Origin: Sipunculus nudus
Lineage: Eukaryota; Annelida; Sipuncula; Golfingiida; Sipunculidae
Reading direction: 5' to 3'
Assembly (NCBI GenBank): GCA_026874595.1
Contig: CM049315.1
Coordinates: 19,303,664-19,367,663, forward strand
Length of the DNA stretch: 64,000 nucleotides
Shown here in pieces: positions 1-10,651 of this stretch. The notes beneath the pieces were generated by a model. That model saw nothing but the letters and a program-made list of their open reading frames with translations, was not told the DNA's origin and searched no databases. How positions within the stretch are numbered: the stretch's first letter is position 1; each line of letters starts with the position of its first letter. The position numbers were made by a program, and so were the translations under genes.

Positions 1-939
1 GGGAGGGTCCTACACTACCTAGATGATTTTCTCTTCATAGGACAAAATGAACAGGCTTGTAAAATTCTCTTGACAACTTTTCTGGAAATATGCAAGTGCT
101 TAGGTGTACCAATTGCAAGTGATAAAACAGTACAGCCAACTAAATCGCTAGTTTTCCTGGGAATAGAGTTGGACTGCAAGGAATTTTTAGCCAAGCTGCC
201 GTTAGATAAGGTACAAAAATGCAGGGAGCTAATAGCCCAGTATGGCAAGCGTTGTAAAGTCAGCTTAAAGGAGCTTCAGTCATTGATAGGTGTCCTCAGC
301 TTTGCATGTACAGTAATACTGCCAGGTAGGGCCTTTCTGCAAAGACTGATTAACAAGACAGTTGGCTTGCGTCACCCATCTCATCGATGCAGGCTCAATA
401 GGGAGGACAAGCAAGACTTGAAAGTCTGGGGAAACTTTTTAGAGAAATACAATGGTAAAACATTTTTTCTGGACCGTGCCTGGGACACCTCAAACTCCCT
501 GCACTTGTTTACTGATGCAGCTAAAGGTTTAGGTTTCGGAGCTGTTTTTGGTAACCACTGGTTTTACGGGCCATTTCCAGCAGACTGGAAATCGTCAAAC
601 ATAGTCACTTTGGAATTAATTCCTGTAGTACTTGCTTTTGAAACATGGGGCACACAGCTTGCTAATAAACAGGTCCTTCTTTTTATAGACAATGAAGCCC
701 TTGTTCACATTATCAACAAAAAATCCTCTAAAGAGAAAGAAACCATGAATCTGCTAAGGCGGCTGGTTTTAGTCACTCTGCATCATAATATATACATTAA
801 GGCCAAGCATATCCCAGGAAAATTTAACATTCTCGCAGATGCTCTCTCTCGCCTGCAGGTTCGCAAATTCAGGCAGATGGTGCCAGCAGCCGATGTCAAC
901 CCAACTCCTGTGGTATGCCCGGAGAAGTTATGGGATTAG
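1..939 (+). CDS. Reverse transcriptase-RNase H of YR retroelement (partial)
   Basis: The frame is open from the first base, so the start lies outside the window. It begins inside the RT palm with the catalytic YLDDF motif (bases 25-39), then the RT thumb/connection. An RNase H domain follows from about base 510: LFTDAAKGLGFGA carries the first Asp, TLELIPV the Glu, FIDNEAL the next Asp, and HIPGKFNILADALSR the final region with the last Asp. The YLDD form and RT-RH followed at once by a tyrosine recombinase are typical of DIRS-order elements rather than Ty3/gypsy. The stop at 937-939 overlaps the next ORF by 25 bases. No internal stop is visible in the part present. The product would copy the element's RNA. 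Confidence 0.85.
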   Translation, partial: GRVLHYLDDFLFIGQNEQACKILLTTFLEICKCLGVPIASDKTVQPTKSLVFLGIELDCKEFLAKLPLDKVQKCRELIAQYGKRCKVSLKELQSLIGVLSFACTVILPGRAFLQRLINKTVGLRHPSHRCRLNREDKQDLKVWGNFLEKYNGKTFFLDRAWDTSNSLHLFTDAAKGLGFGAVFGNHWFYGPFPADWKSSNIVTLELIPVVLAFETWGTQLANKQVLLFIDNEALVHIINKKSSKEKETMNLLRRLVLVTLHHNIYIKAKHIPGKFNILADALSRLQVRKFRQMVPAADVNPTPVVCPEKLWD

Positions 940-1783
940 TAAGCCTTAGTAACCAGCTTATTGCAAACAGTTTGTCACAGGTGACTAAGTCGGCATACAG
1001 TAGAGCATGGCATCAGTTGCAAGCTTTCTGCTCAAAGGTGGGACAGGTACATTGGGCTAGGCCACCAGTAGCACCCAGTGTTTTGATTATTTTTTTGACA
1101 GAGAGATTTTCTGATGGGCTGTCAGGAGCATCCTTAGCCTCACTGTCTTCTTCAATATCCTACGTGCATAAGCTCCTTAACCTGCCAGATCCTGGAAATT
1201 CATTTGCGGTTCGCAAGCTCATCCAAGGCGCACAGAAGCTCACCCCTGCTACAGACCTTAGATGCCCCATCACTAAACCTATTTTAGTCAAGTTGTTAGG
1301 GGCCACTAACAACACCATCAATTCACTAGCCCACAGGACAATGTTTCAAGCATTGTATGGTATTTGCTTCTTTGGTTTCTTCAGGGTTGGTGAACTAGTA
1401 GGTGCAACTCAAGACCAGCAAAATAGGGTAGTGCAAAGAGAGGATGTAACTATTTTATTTAAATCTGGAAAGCCAGTTGGCAGCAGCCTTATTTTGAGGT
1501 CCTCTAAAACTAGCCGCCCAGGGCAAGCACAATGCATTAATATAGGTCCATGTCCAGTGAAATACCTCATTGCTTACCTGGCCAGGAGAGGTAATTATAG
1601 TGGTCCCTTGTTTGTCCTGAATGGTAAGCCCTTGTCAAGGGACATATTCAATCGGCAATTAGCAACAGACCTTAAATTTATTAAGTTAGATACAACGCGT
1701 TTCAAAGGGCATAGCTTCAGGATAGGGGCAGCGACTGAGGCCGCAGCAGCCGGGCTTACAGATGCCCAGATCAACCGGCTTCT
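915..1783 (+). pseudogene. Tyrosine recombinase of YR retroelement, C-terminus lost
   Basis: The ATG at 915 overlaps the end of the RT-RNase H frame, as in other DIRS-order elements. An N-terminal SAM-like helical domain (about residues 10-110) is followed by the catalytic fold. The first catalytic Arg is in FFRVGELVGAT (about residue 155) and the HxxR box is in GHSFRIGAAT (about residue 271). The expected GRW..Y region with the nucleophilic Tyr is absent. Shortly after INRLL the frame runs into tRNA-like SINE sequence and stops at 1890-1892. The protein would have integrated the cDNA circle, but this copy lacks the nucleophile and is dead. Confidence 0.8.
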
Positions 1784-1918
1784 GTGGCTCAGGGGTAGAG
1801 CGCAGGACTCAAAGCCGGGAGATCGTGGGTTCGAATGTCAGCCGAGGCGGTGTGATTTGTCACGATCGCATTTGAGCGCTCTGCAGGCTTAATGGGAAGG
1901 CTGTGCCCTACAGCCGTA
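1778..1918 (+). repeat. tRNA-derived SINE, 5' part
   Basis: The start CCGGCTTCTGTGGCTCAG and a pol III A box (TGGCTCAGGGGT) are followed about 35 bases later by a B-box-like GGTTCGAATGTC, then a body ending in GGGAAGGCTGTGCCCTACAG. The same sequence, longer and with a better B box, occurs in reverse at 44738-45020, which defines it as a dispersed SINE. This copy stops after the middle of the body and has no A-rich tail. It replaces the end of the recombinase gene. Confidence 0.8.
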
Positions 1919-2966
1919 AGAGGGTACATTAGACTTCAGCCTAGCCCCTAAGTTCCAGGATTTTTCTCTTAATTTGGCTTACTAGATTTCCTTTAAGGGC
2001 TTACCATTTAGGTACATTTTACATAGGTTGGTGCACTCATGAGCATGTTTCAGGGTTTTGCAAAAGATATTTCATGACTGCACAAGCAAGGCAGGGTTAG
2101 TAGGGCAAATATCTGTATGAGCCCAGGTCAGGGATCTGCACGGGCTCTTAAGTATAGAAAGAATGGCCACTGTACTCATGTTTTTATAATTTAGAGGTTT
2201 TTATATTTTATATTTTATAATATATGTGATATATATAATGTTGCATGTACTGACACTGTTACACTGAGGCAGGGTAAATAGGCCGACATCAGTCTTGGTC
2301 TGTAGCATGTGTGTATATTTCCTGTCTGATGTTTTAGTTTGTGGTTAGCCATTTGGTCTCGGCCACTGTCAGGGATCTGCTGGAGCTGTGGGCATGTGGC
2401 AATCTCTAATTTGTATTATTGTATAAACACCATTTGTATATTGATTTGAATGGGGATGCACTTTGTAAAAATAGGACCTTGGCTTTTGTCAGGGATCTGC
2501 TAGAGCTTTAAAAGCAGGTAAAATATTTATTGTCATGCTGATTATCCTGAATTTGTTGTTTTAAATACATGGGTATATAGACTATTAAGATGACAGGGCC
2601 TGTAAATGATAATAACATCATGCATGTTTATTTAGAGGTTATAAATCTGTGGTATAAGGCTATAACCACTTGTGCCTGGGCTCCTGTCAGGGATCTGCTG
2701 GAGCCACAGACAAGTAAGATCTTTATGTATCAATAACAATAATCAATAGCATGTACATGTATACCTGAGGTTATGAATCTGTGGTATAAGGCTAGCCACT
2801 TGTGCCTGGGCTCCTGTCAGGGATCTGCTGGAGCCACAGACAAGCGAGATCGTTATGTTATACTAGTTTCCTTATTTTAATTTTTACAAATTGTTATCAT
2901 GAAATTATATTCATTTCATTCATATATCGGCACACACATGCGACCTTGGGTGGGCGGACTTTGTGG
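1919..2966 (+). other. Non-coding tail of YR element with GTCAGGGATCTGC repeats
   Basis: There is no credible ORF. The 13-mer GTCAGGGATCTGC recurs at 2127, 2368, 2488, 2686 and 2816, usually followed by a Gly-Ala-like GGAGC run. The last two copies lie in a longer duplication, 2635-2728 and 2767-2858, of about 90 bp each. The role is unknown; it may be part of the element's terminal region. Confidence 0.6.
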
Positions 2967-3182
2967 TGGCATGTTTTAGGCCCACCTTCACTTGACATGG
3001 AGATTACCAATGTAAATAAATGAATATGTATCAGGGCAAAGCATGTATATTGAATAAAGAAAAGTTTTTATTCGGCCACAGGATGGCCCAAACCACAATT
3101 GAGTATTATCTTTTGGTTGAGTCAAGTGAACAAGCAAGGGCCCATGTGTGTGCGACTGTGTGCGATAGGAGTGTGCCTAAAT
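2967..3182 (+). repeat. Direct repeat B1 of split direct repeat (216 bp)
   Basis: It is nearly identical to 3551-3766 at a constant offset of 584 bases, with only a few substitutions near the end. It contains an AATAAA-type signal (GAATAAAG near 3051). It is read as the B1 copy of a Ngaro/PAT split direct repeat. Confidence 0.7.
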
Positions 3183-3550
3183 AACGAGTAAGGTATCACC
3201 TTGGTCGATTTAGGCAGACTCGTTTAAGCACTTTAGATATATGTTATCCGGTCGAGGGTAGTGGGTTGAATGAGCGATAATAAGGGAAAATACGGCTCTT
3301 CCGGTATTCAAGCATCGTTGCGAACCAGATCTCGTGTGAACGAGATTTGTAAATTGTAAACATTTAAAAGGCCTGAGCAGGCAAACATACATTCAGAATC
3401 AGCTCCGCACTCACAGCAGGAAGGAATTAGCCCACCATCCAACCCCAGTTTCATCCACCTAAAAAATCCAGTTTTGCATATAAAGCATTCACATGAAAAA
3501 GGTCCAGTTTTCACTTGTGATATACTGTTTGTTTTAATACTTTTGGTGTG
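3183..3550 (+). other. Spacer between direct repeats, candidate A2
   Basis: This 368-bp unique segment lies between the two 216-bp repeats. Short ORFs on the minus strand show no recognisable domain. In the split-repeat model this is A2, a copy of the element's 5' end (A1), which would lie upstream of the window. Confidence 0.45.
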
Positions 3551-3766
3551 TGGCATGTTTTAGGCCCACCTTCACTTGACATGGAGATTACCAATGTAAA
3601 TAAATGAATATGTATCAGGGCAAAGCATGTATATTGAATAAAGAAAAGTTTTTATTCGGCCACAGGATGGCCCAAACCACAATTGAGTATTATCTTTTGG
3701 TTGTGTCAAGTGAACAAGCAAGGGCCCATGTGTGTGCGATTGTGTGGGATAGGAGTGTGCCTAAAT
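3551..3766 (+). repeat. Direct repeat B2 of split direct repeat (216 bp)
   Basis: Second copy of 2967-3182. It ends in GTGTGCCTAAAT, directly before a dispersed repeat also seen at 43533, which places the element's right end here. Confidence 0.7.
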
Positions 3767-4655
3767 CTAGTTTATGCACCAGCTGGGGGGGGGGGGGGGG
3801 GGGGGGGGTTGAGTGCAGGGCAGAGGAGAAGCCTGCTAGTAGTGGCCAAGCTGGGTCAAGGCAAGCTGCCTGGGGTGGGTTACATAATGCAAGTGAAGGC
3901 TGTACTACTAGGTGGGCCAGATATAAACAACACTTGACATGGTGTATGAAAACTTGAATAAAAGCTACTCTTTTCAAACAATTTCTTTGAAATTTCAGAT
4001 TTTTAAAGATTAAATCCTTATGTATATATGCTGTGAAAATTAAATCAACAGTGCTCACAGGGAAAAAACGTGCCACTGCCAACGTTGGACAAAATTTAAG
4101 GTATTAATTTTTTATTTTTGCTAATAACTTGAAAAATTTGCAAAATTCAGATCTAATTTTGGGCAAACAATTGAATCTTGATTAAATAAAGTTATATTCC
4201 TGAAAAAAAGTCTTCAGCTTCAGCAATTCTCATGTTAAGTGAGCAAATATATTTCCTGATTTAAAAAAAAAAGTGCATTATATTTGGGCCTATAACTTCA
4301 AAATAATACTCAATACTGACCTAATTTTTGGTATGTGCACAGAAAATGTATGGAAGAATATGAATACTAAATATGATCAAAAACAGATCAGTGGTTTTGA
4401 TATTAGGCTGACTTGAAGTGTAACAATTGCTTTTTTATGGAAAACGGAGGTTTTTCCTTAATATCTCAAAGGAACGAAGTTCTAATGACCCAATTTTCAG
4501 TATGGTAGGAGATTTTGGGGGCATCTAATGGTATGCAGAATTTTGGATTCGTAGGTCCAACGGTTTTATAACGTGCCTTGTTAACGGCTGGACGGACGGA
4601 CGGACAAAGGACCACGACTATAGCTCAGATGACTTACATTCAGCTGAGCTAAAAA
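3767..4655 (+). mobile_element. Hairpin-ended non-autonomous element, family 1, 3' part
   Basis: It shares sequence with 29396-32034 and 42088-45418: the start CTAGTTTATGCACCAGC with a G tract (24 G at 3785-3808), one internal unit of about 620 bp, an ACGG tract (about 4590-4605), and the terminal hairpin at 4622-4650 followed by AAAAA. The hairpin has 13-bp arms (AGCTCA.../...TGAGCT) and a short loop. It has no coding capacity. The design resembles Helentron-associated HINE/DINE or mollusc pearl elements; that class assignment is inference. Confidence 0.6.
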
Positions 4656-4730
4656 GCACTTTTTGGACTAGCTGCGGCTTAAACTAGAAAATGAGTGCTC
4701 AAAAAACTTTTAAATCCTTACTGAACTCTG
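4656..4730. other. Short unassigned junction
   Basis: 75 bp between the family 1 end and the truncated Copia. It contains ATGAGTGCTC and TTTAAATCC but no recognised feature. Confidence 0.3.
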
Positions 4731-5898
4731 CATAGCGGAAACTAACGTTGAAGTTAGCAAAAATGCCAAAGCATTTGCAGAACTTTCTCTGTCTATAGAC
4801 GAAAGATCATTATCGCTCATATTACGAGATGCAAAGAATGATGGCAGGAAGGCTCTAGGAATACTAAGGAAACATTATCTGTCGACCAGTCAGACACGGG
4901 TGATCGGACTTTTCACGGAGTTGACAGGTTTAAAGAAAGCGAGACGCTCACAGATTATTTACTACGTGGTGAAACAGCCGCAGCTCTGTTGAAAAATGCT
5001 GGTGAAACTGTAAGTGACAATTTACTGATAGCAATGATTCTTAAAGGTCTACCCACCGAATTTAAATCCTTTGTAACTGTTACTACTCAAAGAAAAGACC
5101 CCCATGATCTGGCATCGTTTAAAGCTGCCCTGAGAACATATGAAGAAACAATGAAAGCCTGTGACCCAGATTCCAGTGACAATGTTATGGCAGTGCAAAA
5201 CCAGAGAATTTAGGTGTTACAGATGTGGAGAAATGGGGCACAGAAAGTTTGAGTGTAAAGCCAGAAGAAAAGAAGGTGACGGTGCTGTTGGTGGAATGAA
5301 AGAAAGTAAGAAGAGATGGTGCAATTACTGTAAGAATTCGACCCATGATACACGTTTCTGCCGGAAGAAGCCAAAGGGTGATAGTGCTAAGGGTGTGTCA
5401 AGCAGTGAACACTCATTTGCTTTCAAAGTAACTGTTGAGCTCCAGGGAGCCGAGCTGGAGCATTGTGACTTTGTGAACTCTTTACTTGTTGATACTGGAG
5501 CGACAGCTCATATTTTGAATGATAAATCAAAGTTTTGCTCATTTGATAAGAATTTTGATCCAGAGAAACATTACATTGAATTAGCTGATGGTAGTTGCAT
5601 GAATAAACTTGCAGAAGGCCGTGGTCAAGCTAAGGTCAATTTAAGGGACAATAAAGGTATTGAAAGAGAAGCTGTATTGGAAAATGCATTGTATGTACCA
5701 AGCTTTAAGCAAAACATCTTTTCTGTCCAGTGTGCTACAAGTAGGGGATCAACAGTTAAATTTAAAGGAAATACTGCTGAGTTAAAGCATAAAAGTGGTA
5801 CTGTATTTGAAATAGAAAAGTGTGGTCAACTTTATTTCTTGAATAGTGCCCTGTGTTCAAAGAAAGCATCACATTCACTGAGAGAGTGGCATGAAATA
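4731..5898 (+). pseudogene. Copia copy 1 gag-NC-protease
   Basis: Relic of a UBN2-type Gag, two CCHC zinc knuckles (CYRCGEMGHRKFEC, and a second of the form CX2CX4HX4C), and an aspartic protease with LLVDTGATAHIL. Compared with copy 2 this copy has a 5-base deletion near 4935 and a 2-base deletion near 5208, both shifting frame within gag. The protease Asp-Thr-Gly is kept here, unlike copy 2. The frame ends at TAG 5899-5901, just inside the integrase N-terminus; the frame continues after it. Gag would form the particle and the protease would process the polyprotein. Confidence 0.8.
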
Positions 5899-5901
5899 TA
5901 G

Positions 5902-7092
5902 GGTCATTGTAATGTCAATGATGTATTGAAACTTGAAAGTGTAGTTGATGGAATGAAAATCACTGACAAGAATTTTGGAGACTGCAATGTATGTATCAAA
6001 GCTAAGATGACAGATGAAAGGTCAAGGGTACCTGATGTTAGAGCAAAGACTCCTCTAGAATTTGTACATTGTGATTTGGCAGGGCCTGTAACTCCAACAG
6101 CGAGGGAGGGATTTAAATATTCTATCTGTTTTACAGATGATTTTTCAGGTTTGATTACTATGTATTTCCTGAAGAGTAAGGATGACACTGTTAAGGCTAC
6201 AAAAAAAATTCTTAGCGGATGTAGCGCCCTATGGTACTGTAAAGAGGTTAAGAAGTGACAATGGAGGTGAGTTTATGTCCAGAGAGTTCAAAGATTTGAT
6301 GATAGATAACAAGATAAAACATGAAACCTCTGCACCAAGGTCCCCTCATCAAAATGGTTCAGCAGAAAGACAGTGGAGGACTGTATATGATATGGCTAGA
6401 TGTCTATTACTTGAGTCAGGTTTACCTAAATACTTGTGGACCTATGCTGTCATGTCAGCTATGTACATCAGAAACAGGTGTTTCAATCCTAGGCTGGGTA
6501 AAACTCCATTTGAAGCATTCACAGGTATAAAGCCAAATGTAAGCAATATGCATTCTTTTGGTTCTCAGTGTTTTGCATACATTGATGATAAGAAGAAATT
6601 AGATCCTAGAAGTGAGGAGGGCGTGTTTGTGAGCTATGATCGTGGTAGTCCAGCCTTCCTGATATATTTCCCCTCCGAGAATAAAATCAGAAGAGTTAGG
6701 TGTGTTGGATTCACAGAGAGAAAGCCTGTATCCGAGCAGGAATTGTACAATGATGTACCTAGTAGGAGCAAGGTCTCTGAACAACTATCTGATCAGGTTT
6801 CAGATGAAATAGAAAGTCAGGAGGTGAAACCAACCCCGGTGGCTGAAGAGCAAGAGAGGGTAGAATGTCTAGCAGAAGGAGCAGTAGGAGGTGTTGATAC
6901 TAAAGATGTTGCAGAGAAAAGGTATCCCAGTAGAGAATGTGGTATGCCCAAGAAATTTGATGATTATATATGTGTCTCCCAGGAGTATTGTACTGTAGAT
7001 TATTGTTATAGTGTTGAATATATACCTCAATGTTTTGAGGAAGCTGTACATTGTGAGGCTGCTAGTGAACGGCGCAAAGCTATGGATTCTGG
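5902..7092 (+). pseudogene. Copia copy 1 integrase
   Basis: The GAG-pre-integrase region (GHCNVNDVL... through CNVCIKAKM) leads to the DDE core: HCDLAGP with the first Asp, LRSDNGGEF with the second, and SPHQNGSAER with the Glu. The C-terminal part carries the Copia-type SFGSQCFAYI and acidic linker. Frame breaks are the stop 5899-5901 before it, an A8 run at 6201-6208 where the open frame changes, and another change near 7085-7095 before RT. All three breaks occur at identical places in copy 2. The enzyme would insert the cDNA into the genome. Confidence 0.85.
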
Positions 7093-8558
7093 ATGGAGTC
7101 CCTGGTGAAAAATGACACATTTGAGGTTACAGAGTTACCTAAGGGAAAAACACTTATTGGCGGGAAATGGGTGTACACAACAAAGCTAGACTCTGATGGG
7201 AATGTAAAACATAAGGCTAGGTATGTAGCTAAAGGTTACTCTCAGAAAGAAAATATTGATTATAATGAAACATTTTCACCTACTGCACATATGACCTCTA
7301 TCAGAATGCTAATGCAAGCAGCTGTAGATGATGATTTACTTGTACATCAGATGGATGTTAAGACTGCTTATTTAAATGCACCTATAGACTGTGACTTGTA
7401 TGTTAAGCAATCTGAAGGTTATGCTGTATCTGATGAAGGTAATGACGATCTTGTGTGGAAGTTAAAGAAATCTCTGTATGGTCTAAAGCAAAGTGGTAGG
7501 AACTGGAACTACCTTTTACATACTCATTTGTGTGATGATGATTTTGAACAGTCAGACGCTGATCCATGCATGTACAGAAAGACTACTGACAAAGGGAAGG
7601 TGATAATCATTTTCTGGGTTGATGATATTATTATTGCAGCTAGTAATGAGGATTTGTTGAACAATGTAAAATCATCTCTGTCACAAACTTTTCAGATGAA
7701 AGATCTGGGTGAGCTTAACTGGTTTCTAGGCATTGAATTTACGAAAACTGATGACTGCATTATTATGTCCCAGAGAAAATATTTTGGAAAGATATTAGAG
7801 AAATTTGGGATGAGTAATTGTAAGACTAGAAAATCCCCTTGTGATGAAGGTCTGGATAAGGAGGCGGACACCTCGCCTACTCTTGATGATCCTAGAATAT
7901 ATAGAGAAATGGTTGGTAGTTTGATATATGCAGTGACAGCAACCAGACCAGATTTGAGCTATGTTGTTACCAAACTTTCACAAAAGATGTCCAATCCAAC
8001 AACACATGATCTTACTGTGGCAAAAGGTGTTCTAAGATACTTGCAGGGAACACTAGATTATACACTAATTTTCAGAAAATCTAAAGAAAAAGGACATCTT
8101 CAGGGCTACTGCGACGCAGATTGGGCGTCATCATATTCAGATAGAAAGAGTTTTTTGGGCTATGTGTATCAGTTGAGCAAAGGTAGTAGTTTCATTTCAT
8201 GGAAATGTAAGAAACAAACAGTAGTGGCCCTATCGAGTTGTGAGGCTGAATATATTGCTTTATCAACATGTGTCCAGGAGGCATTGTTTCTTAGGAAACT
8301 CATCATATTTATATTTGGAACAAAGTCTTGTGATCTAAGTGTTAAAATTGGTGTAGACAATCAAGGCACTATTGCATTAGCGAAAAATCCTGTACATCAA
8401 CAAAGATCAAACATATTGATGTAAGATATCATTTACTGAGAGATGCCGTTTCAAATGGCCATGTTGAACTGCGGTATGTACCATCAAGTGAAAATGTTGC
8501 AGATGTGTTTACAAAACCTGTATCAGGTCGTAGAATTGTTAAGTTATTACGGTATTAA
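7093..8558 (+). pseudogene. Copia copy 1 reverse transcriptase-RNase H
   Basis: Copia-type RVT_2: KNDTFEVTELPKG, QMDVKTAYLNAP, YGLKQSGRNW, and a catalytic FWVDDIIIA (Trp in place of the usual Tyr, also in copy 2). RNase H shows GYCDADWASSYSDRKSFLGY, LSSCEAEYIAL and VDNQGTIALAKNP. A one-base loss in an A run near 8408 (three A against four in copy 2) shifts frame before the C-terminus; the remaining end reads to TAA 8556-8558 in another frame. Confidence 0.88.
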
Positions 8559-8590
8559 TGTAACAAAAGGTATCTCCAAAATAAGAGGGG

Positions 8591-8880
8591 TGTTAAGTAA
8601 TGCCATTACATATGTATTTTTGTGATAATTTTGTTAGTCAGATATCGTATACTCCGAGATTTCTCCCGGACCTACATGTTATTGTATCCCGGACATCCAA
8701 ATTTTTGTATAAGTAAAGGTCAAGGTCTTTTCCGTGAACCAGTAGTAGTGAACCCCTGTTTTATATAGGAATCACAAAATTAAGATGTTCACATGAAAGG
8801 GCTGTGTGTGAGCCAGTTATTTGTATCGCTGTGAATAAAGTCTGGAGTACCCCACTACTCTCGTTATGTCTAACCCAACA
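8591..8880 (+). repeat. Copia copy 1 3' LTR
   Basis: It starts TGTTAAGTAATGCC after a purine tract and ends AACCCAACA. A TATA-like TTTTATATAGG lies near 8758 and AATAAAG near 8834. It matches LTRs at 14035, 18334, 22994 and 35528. To the right is the exon sequence AACAC..., the inferred target duplication. Confidence 0.88.
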
Positions 8881-9225
8881 AACACAGTTTTTGGCAAAGT
8901 GGAGTCATCTGAACTTCAGTATCGATATTTATTTCATAATGGGGCTGTCTGGTCAGCTCTCTATCAACATGGCACAAACTGTCAAATAAAATTAGTGAAA
9001 TTTACACCTGTCAGATGTATGCAAATGAATTTTAAACCCAGCAGAAATCAAATATATCTGCTTGGTAGTGATCTTGGAAGATTTTCATGCCTATTTGACC
9101 ATGATCTCAAGAACCAAAAACTGCTTTGCGAAATACAGTTTGGTGTTCATAACTCGGTCCCTCTGTGGACCTGTATGGTCTGTAGACCGTCGTTGGCTTC
9201 CTATTCATGGGGTTTAATGTTGTGA
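8881..9225 (+). pseudogene. Unrecognised exon, copy 0, 3' half
   Basis: The open frame from the Copia LTR edge to TGA 9223-9225 reads TVFGKVESSELQYRYLFHNG and continues for about 110 residues. The same protein sequence follows the Copia LTR at 23293 and 35820. I do not recognise the family. The spacing of hydrophobic and Gly-Ser-Asp residues (LLGSDLGRFSCLFD) faintly suggests a WD/beta-propeller blade, but this is weak. The 5' half of this copy is missing because the Copia upstream is truncated. An ATG near the end of the LTR is in frame by chance. It is probably not expressed as a complete protein. Confidence 0.5.
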
Positions 9226-10563
9226 CTTCCATTTTTAGCTCAGAATTACTGAAAGTCATCTGAACTATAGCGATCACTCTTTAGCTGTTATCTGTCCAGT
9301 TGTCAGTGACCATGGCACAAATTGTAACCGTTAGGCCTAAAAAACTTCTAACTTGACAGAGATGTAACGGTTATAAAGTATTACCGTCATACCCCCCCGA
9401 CATATATATATCCCCGACTTATATAGTAAATACACATAGTAATTCAAGGAGTAATCAAGAAGAAGCCATGTTGTGGTAATGTGGCATTTTAAAATTAATT
9501 TCTTTTAAATAATTTTAATAAATTAATTATTCAGAATATTATTAAATCCAGCAGTGTGCATATTTTGATAATATATGAGCTAAATTAGGGATATAAAATG
9601 GAGCAATTTAGAATTATGATTTCAGAATCAGATATTTTCATATATTTATTATTATGCAAATTTATTAAATATATATACATGTTTTGAGGTAAAAAACAAG
9701 GCCTACAGGCCTAATGCGAACCTGTGCATTAGGAAATACACCAGGTATATGAACAATGCAAGTACTAAACATTTTGTATAAGAAACAATTACATAAACAT
9801 CACTGCTGAAATTATGGCATAGGTGCACACAACACAAAAATGATTGTAGCTTGCACCACCAGTCTTGTATACAACAAAGCTATCAGAGATATATACATAT
9901 GCCCAATTTCAGACTGATATATCAGTCAAACCCCTCCTGAAAATAAGCAAATACTGAAACAATAATTTCTGTAGAAGAACACTATTGCAGTCCTCAGTTT
10001 GAAATAGACATAATAATGGCCATAAGACCAACTTAAGCTTTTGGCCAAAAGACTAAGTTCAAATTCATGTAACTCTAAAATTCATCAAATGCAAACCATT
10101 CGAACAAACTTGAGAGGGCTTGCCTCTGGGATCATTTCTGTAAAATATTGAACAATTTGGCTGGACCGTTTACATGCAAGGGCATGTGCCATGTATGTTT
10201 CTGACATTTTGAGCGATATGTGTTCACATACATAGTATACAAAGCACATTTGTTATTCAGTTTATGACTAATTAAAGAATTTGGAAATTGCTCTTTTTTT
10301 CACTCTTCATTTCAAAGTAGGCTACTCTCTTTTTCTCTGCAGCACTTAATCTTTTTTTTTTGGTCTTTTACCTTTGGCAGGCCTGAGATGGTCAAAGTTC
10401 AAGGTCAAATGTGGAGTCAATCTGAGTTAGGGGTTTAGTTTTTAGATGATAAATTCCTGTTGTGAATGTCAGACTATGATTAATGCAGCAGAGCATCATG
10501 GTCCATGGGTCACTTGTTTGTTAGGGTTAGTAAGAGTTTGATGTTTTGTGTTTTTCTTTGCAG
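9226..10563 (+). repeat. Non-coding repeat unit between exon copies (intron-like), copy 1
   Basis: It is shared almost base for base with 23623-24810 and 36161-37481. Landmarks are a C tract after TATTACCGTCATA (about 9391), the hairpin CCTAATGC/GCATTAGG (9710-9733), the 14-bp palindrome CTTTTGGCCAAAAG (about 10037) and, at the end, a pyrimidine-rich stretch closing in TTTCTTTGCAG, a good 3' splice site before the next exon. A related fragment of the hairpin part occurs at 50270-50415. Confidence 0.65.
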
Positions 10564-10651
10564 ATCTAAAGGCAGAGACCAAAAGAAAATTTTTAATAAA
10601 TAAATTTAACCCAACGAACAACCCCCACAAATACAAAGGTCCCAACCAGCC
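10564..10651 (+). pseudogene. Unrecognised exon, copy A, 5' part before LINE
   Basis: It starts after TTTGCAG and reads LKAETKRKFLINKFNPTNNP. Comparison with 37482-37683 shows the exon is cut here by the LINE and resumes at 13869 with AACTGGCCAACAAATC. No clear target duplication is visible. Confidence 0.6.

Larger units (their letters stand above)
1..3766 (+). mobile_element. DIRS-order retroelement (Ngaro/PAT-like), 3' part
   Basis: The order is RT-RNase H (1-939), an overlapping tyrosine recombinase (from 915), then a non-coding tail with two 216-bp direct repeats (2967-3182 and 3551-3766) around a 368-bp spacer. YR retroelements replace the DDE integrase by a tyrosine recombinase. Ngaro and PAT types end in split direct repeats A1-ORFs-B1-A2-B2, which this tail fits. 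The 5' end, with the expected A1 copy, lies before the window. The element is interrupted by a SINE near 1783. The right boundary is placed at the end of the second direct repeat, where an unrelated dispersed repeat begins. Whether it is Ngaro or PAT is not settled. Confidence 0.75.
4731..8880 (+). mobile_element. Copia (Ty1) LTR retrotransposon copy 1, 5'-truncated
   Basis: Domain order Gag-PR-INT-RT-RNase H is followed by a 290-bp 3' LTR (8591-8880). The 5' LTR and first about 130 bp of gag are missing; homology to copy 2 starts at CATAGCGGAAAC (14463 in copy 2). The coding part is broken by stops and frameshifts (see parts). The polypurine tract AAGAGGGG lies immediately before the LTR start TGTTAAG. 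Downstream it abuts an exon sequence at the same point as two other copies of this LTR. Confidence 0.9.

Noticed and set aside
1784-1860. tRNA gene
   Set aside because: A and B boxes are present but the cloverleaf acceptor stem is missing and the sequence continues into a SINE body shared with 44738-45020.
3604-4082. ORFs over the G24 tract
   Set aside because: Low-complexity coding through a homopolymer within a non-coding repeat; no homology pattern.
6201-6208. Programmed frameshift signal in Copia integrase
   Set aside because: Frame changes within integrase are not a known recoding position in Copia elements, and a gag stop and protease mutation in copy 2 suggest decay; kept only as an alternative in the shared-lesion finding.
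8866-9225. Genes starting MSNPTNT... (also at 23278 and 35805)
   Set aside because: The ATG belongs to the end of the Copia LTR and is fused by chance to the exon; not an independent gene start.
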